Notes under the pieces: model-generated
Seen by the model: the letters and a program-made list of their open reading frames with translations, nothing else
What the model was told of the DNA's origin: nothing
The model's database searches: none
Shown: in pieces, positions 60,886 to 64,000 of the stretch
How positions within the stretch are numbered: the stretch's first letter is position 1
Layout: each line of letters starts with the position of its first letter
Source: Vitis vinifera
Lineage: Eukaryota; Streptophyta; Magnoliopsida; Vitales; Vitaceae
Direction: 5' to 3'
Assembly (NCBI RefSeq): GCF_030704535.1
Contig: NC_081823.1
Coordinates: 466,501 to 530,500, forward strand
DNA: 64,000 bases
Position numbers and translations under genes: made by a program

Positions 60886-61133
60886 CTCTGCAAAGCACAG
60901 CCCTGGGGCTGCCATCTGAACTTGAGATGCAAATCATCCATACGCACATTCCTCTGGCAATTGAACTCCCTCTCTATGAATGGGCATTCCTCCGCCTTGT
61001 ACAGAGGATATGTCTCATCCCTAACCCATATCCCTTGAAAAAAATCACACTTCTCCCCACTCCCAACCGCATTTCCAATACAGACAACAACAACAACAAA
61101 AATGAACAAAACACCCTGAACCCATGAACCCAT
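60886..61133 (-). pseudogene. Orphan TBL exon 1 (duplicate of gene C exon 1)
   Basis: 248 nt, one codon longer than the exon 1 of gene C (a Val run is extended in the signal segment), with an intact ATG and GT donor. It encodes the signal segment and [17 protein letters not shown]; gene C's [10 protein letters not shown] reads VRMDDLHLKF here. Exons 2-5 are absent. Downstream (to the left) the intron runs into the decayed receptor kinase copy. Its promoter region, with the TATA-like sequence, was copied too, so a transcript is possible. A (GA)n tract directly follows the donor (60854-60878). Confidence 0.88.
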
Positions 61134-63288
61134 TTCTCAATCTCAAGCTCCCCAAGAGAGAGAAACAGAGATGGGTTTTGTGTGGAATTCTACTCTAGTA
61201 AAGACCCATTTCCCATGTCTCAAGATTTCTATTTAATATATAGACAAAAGAAGGAGGATGTAGAAAGAGAGTAATGTTTCATTGTGGGTAAATGAGGAAG
61301 TGATTTGTCTCTGTTTTTCAAAATAGGAAAGGAGAACTTTGGGTGTGTTGTCATGTATGGTCACAATGGTGTGATAATATATTAATATGTACAGGAGATG
61401 CCCTGGATAATAAGGTATCATGTGGACTTTTGACCAAAACTCAGCCAATGAGAGGCCCTTGGTTGGTTTGGTTTTCTCCATGGGATAACTACTTTTTCTT
61501 TCTTTTTTCATTTTTGGATTTCTTAAATTTTTTAATTCACGTAACTATGAGTCCTTCGATAGTGTCAAATTGATACCTACCAAAAATTAAACCAATCTTA
61601 ATATACCACTTTTATAATTTTATCTCAGAATTTTGTAATTCACTTACATTTCGTTTATTTGTAATCAGTCTCATACTCATTTGCTCCATTAATGGCTTCT
61701 AGGTCCATGCTTGTCTTCTTCCTCTTGTTCAACCACTTATGTCATCTTTCTTCCTTTAACTATGTTTTTTATTTTTTTTATTTTTATTTTATTGAATTTG
61801 AATTAAAGTGGGGAAGAAGATGGGATAATTTATTTATTTTTTAACTTCACAGACCTATTTTATTAAAAATTTAAAAAGAAAATTGTAAAAACTTAAAGAT
61901 TTGTCCAAATGGAATTTACTCATTTGATTCTCTTTTTAAATATTTATGCCAAAAAAGGGTTTCTAACTCTAGACAAAATTATCCTACTTCTAAGCCTTAT
62001 AAAAACAATTAGAGAGAGAGAGAGAGAGAGAGAGTTTTTTTATTTTATTTTATTTATCTACTCGATAATGATTTGTCATATTATTAGATGATACAAATTG
62101 AATATAAAAAAAAGAGAAGTACAATTTGCCTTAATTGAAAAGTTTTTTGGTTGACTATCCTAATCTATGGTTTGGAGGCATCGATGAAGGATTAATGGCT
62201 CTATCACTAAATTCAATAGATGGAATGGATAAACGATTTTTTTATTATTATTATTAATTAACCATGATTCTGCCATGGTTGGTAGTTTGTCTATTCTTTT
62301 TATATGAAGTGTAAATAAGTTTCAATTTGTCTAAAATTTAAATAAAAATTGATGTAAAATAGTAAAAGCATCATCCAAATCTTAAATTTCAAAGAAAAGT
62401 TAAAACCTTATCAGACTATCAATTTGGATTGCCTCGTGTTTTCAATATATAAAAACCTTGTTTGATAGTCATGAGTGTAATCATGTCCCAAAATAGTTTT
62501 AGAGTTGTATTAAGAATATGTTTTGCAGTGATTTTAGAAAGCGTTTATAACATTTCTAACATTTAAATGATAAAAATTTTCAAGTATTAAAAATATCAAA
62601 AGCGCTTCCTAAAATCATTATCAAACGAACTCTAAAACACTATTATTGTTTTCATCATTTTTTCAATTTTGTTTTCCAAAACTTGTATACATATTTTTAA
62701 TAAATCCAATTAGATAAGAGCATATGTTTTCAAATATTTACATTATTTTTACATTCAAATACAAGTTTTGAAAGTCGTTCTTTTGGTCTAATTAATTGTT
62801 CATGCATAGCAAGACTAAGTTCCTGTTTGGATTTGCTTCCAACTAGCCCAATCAGGTTGAACATTCAAGAGGAAGAATGAATTGGGTATCAGTCAATTTT
62901 TCTACTAGACTAGATAATTGATAAAATTAAAGATTAAAATAAATGTCAGACAACAATTGGAATAAAATACGAGTAAAAATGAAATATTCACTCGTTCTAA
63001 CTTCTTTCTGAGCTTAGAAATATATCCATTAATCCAAAAGTCCCTTTGACCAACACTCTTTGATGAATGAACACAAAAGCTTCACAGTTTGATGAACAAG
63101 CCTTTCTTTCATACACAACTTAAACATATTTCCCAAACATACATTGTTTATCAAATTGAAAACTTTTGTCTGTAAAACCTATGGATTACAGGACATGAAA
63201 ATATTTATACAAATTCAAAGAAATGCTATGCACCAGCCTTCATAAATGGTGTCAAAGAAGAACACAAAGAAGAATTGAAAGCCAACAT
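61134..63288. other. Duplicated intergenic DNA, with an extra 400-bp block
   Basis: Colinear with 39853-41596. The block 61617-62035, absent from the other copy, ends in a (GA)n tract (about 62012-62033) and has no coding region. I cannot say whether it was inserted here or lost from the other copy. Confidence 0.6.
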
Positions 63289-63681
63289 TTAATCTCTCTT
63301 CTCCCAATATTCAGAATCCAAGGTGACTGGGTAGAGGTCAGTGATGGATGAAGAAGCAGTCCATGGCCCGTCTGGCATGCTCTGAGCCTTGCTCTCGCTC
63401 ACATCCATGCTCTTTTCTTGGATGTGGCGATAATGCTCCTTCATCTCCTTGAGCTTTAAGTCATCACTAGGAGCACTGGGATCAGAAACAATGTCCTGAA
63501 CAGCAGTTATGCCTTCAAGCATGCTCACAACTGATGACATAGCTGGCCTGACTGCTGAAGAGATGTTCGTGCACAAGAGAGCTATGTTGAGCATTGCCAT
63601 GACCTCTTCCTTGTTGAAGTCTGAGCCCAATCTGGGGTCGACTAGATCCATTAAGTTCCCCTTCTCTTTTAAAGAGAGTGC
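63289..63681 (-). CDS. Last exon of a third LRR-malectin receptor kinase copy (partial, runs off window)
   Basis: 393 nt, same size as the last exon of the intact gene, in frame, with an AG acceptor ('ttctag') at its start. It encodes the kinase C-lobe end and tail ([18 protein letters not shown] ... SEYWEKRD). It differs from the intact gene at a handful of residues (for example TTISS/TNISS, GRTAV/GITAV, SIPD/SITD), closer than the decayed copy is. Whether the rest of this gene is whole cannot be seen; the upstream intron continues to the window edge. Confidence 0.85.
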   Translation of the reverse strand, partial: ALSLKEKGNLMDLVDPRLGSDFNKEEVMAMLNIALLCTNISSAVRPAMSSVVSMLEGITAVQDIVSDPSAPSDDLKLKEMKEHYRHIQEKSMDVSESKAQSMPDGPWTASSSITDLYPVTLDSEYWEKRD

Positions 63682-64000
63682 CTAGAAGTTGAGAAAGAAA
63701 GAAAATCCAATAAGAGAATTGCTTGTGTTTAACTCAAGCAATAGGGACTCAGGCTGCAAGACTATTTGTTTCAACATATGCTGAATGCAGCCATGGAAAT
63801 GTCACAACCACATTGAATGAGATCAAAATTTGATATGTAATGAATGGAATATGCCCAGCTAGCCTGCTACCCAGAAAGAGGCATGCTAATATAGGAGTTT
63901 CATCAGAGTGGTCCAGGCAGGTCCTGGATAATGTCTTATTACTAATACGGTAATACCACACAATATAATTGAAGTCATTCAGGAAGAAAGCATATACTAC

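Larger units (their letters stand above)
60434..64000. repeat. Segmental duplication, copy matching 39140-42307
   Basis: Begins within TBL intron 1 sequence ('taattattaaaaag') and continues past the window end inside a kinase intron. Includes the orphan TBL exon 1 and the last kinase exon. Differs by an extra block of about 400 bp (61617-62035) and scattered substitutions. Confidence 0.9.

Overview
Plant nuclear DNA, 64 kb, AT-rich. Two host gene families occupy it, and transposable elements fill most of the rest. The intron-rich genes, GT-AG introns, TBL and LRR-VIII-2 receptor kinase genes, and Copia, MULE, CACTA and Ogre-like repeats indicate a eudicot. I suspect grapevine (Vitis), from remembered resemblance of the repeats and genes; nothing here proves it. 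Every host gene lies on the minus strand.

Layout. (1) 1-15.05 kb is a transposon-rich flank. A roughly 0.9-1 kb host segment holding a relic TBL exon 2 is tandemly duplicated. One copy was split by a CACTA element (about 275-11334), and a young Ty1/Copia element (707-8086) then inserted into the CACTA. A truncated MULE fragment (13318-15050), itself carrying a small Tourist-like MITE, stops at the last codons of the first TBL gene. (2) 15.05-39.85 kb holds three intact five-exon TBL (PMR5/trichome-birefringence-like) genes: 15054-18299, 30764-34106 and 35259-39852. Between the first two lie a 148-bp satellite split by a 3.6-kb Ogre/Tat-like solo LTR and a 6.2-kb MULE with 9-bp target duplications, a MURA transposase and a Ulp1-like gene. 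(3) 41.6-53.3 kb holds a complete 24-exon LRR-malectin receptor kinase gene (1007 codons deduced). (4) 55.7-64 kb is a tandem-duplication zone: a 5'-truncated, decayed copy of the kinase gene (56189-59814), an orphan copy of exon 1 of the third TBL gene (60886-61133), and the last exon of another kinase copy (63289-63681) that runs off the window.

The duplication unit runs from intron 1 of the third TBL gene (about 39.14 kb) to an intron of the kinase gene (about 45.18 kb). Its head-to-tail junction at about 60.43 kb puts a TBL promoter and signal-peptide exon upstream of the decayed kinase copy in the same orientation. This is a natural TBL-kinase chimera, but the joining phases do not match.

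Function. TBL proteins act on acetyl groups of wall polysaccharides in the secretory pathway; LRR-malectin kinases are plasma-membrane receptors, some involved in cell-wall or immune signalling. I infer no direct pathway link between the families here; their neighbourhood reflects local duplication. All exon limits were read by eye from splice signals, phase and comparison among paralogues. I see no tRNA or rRNA gene and no CRISPR array.
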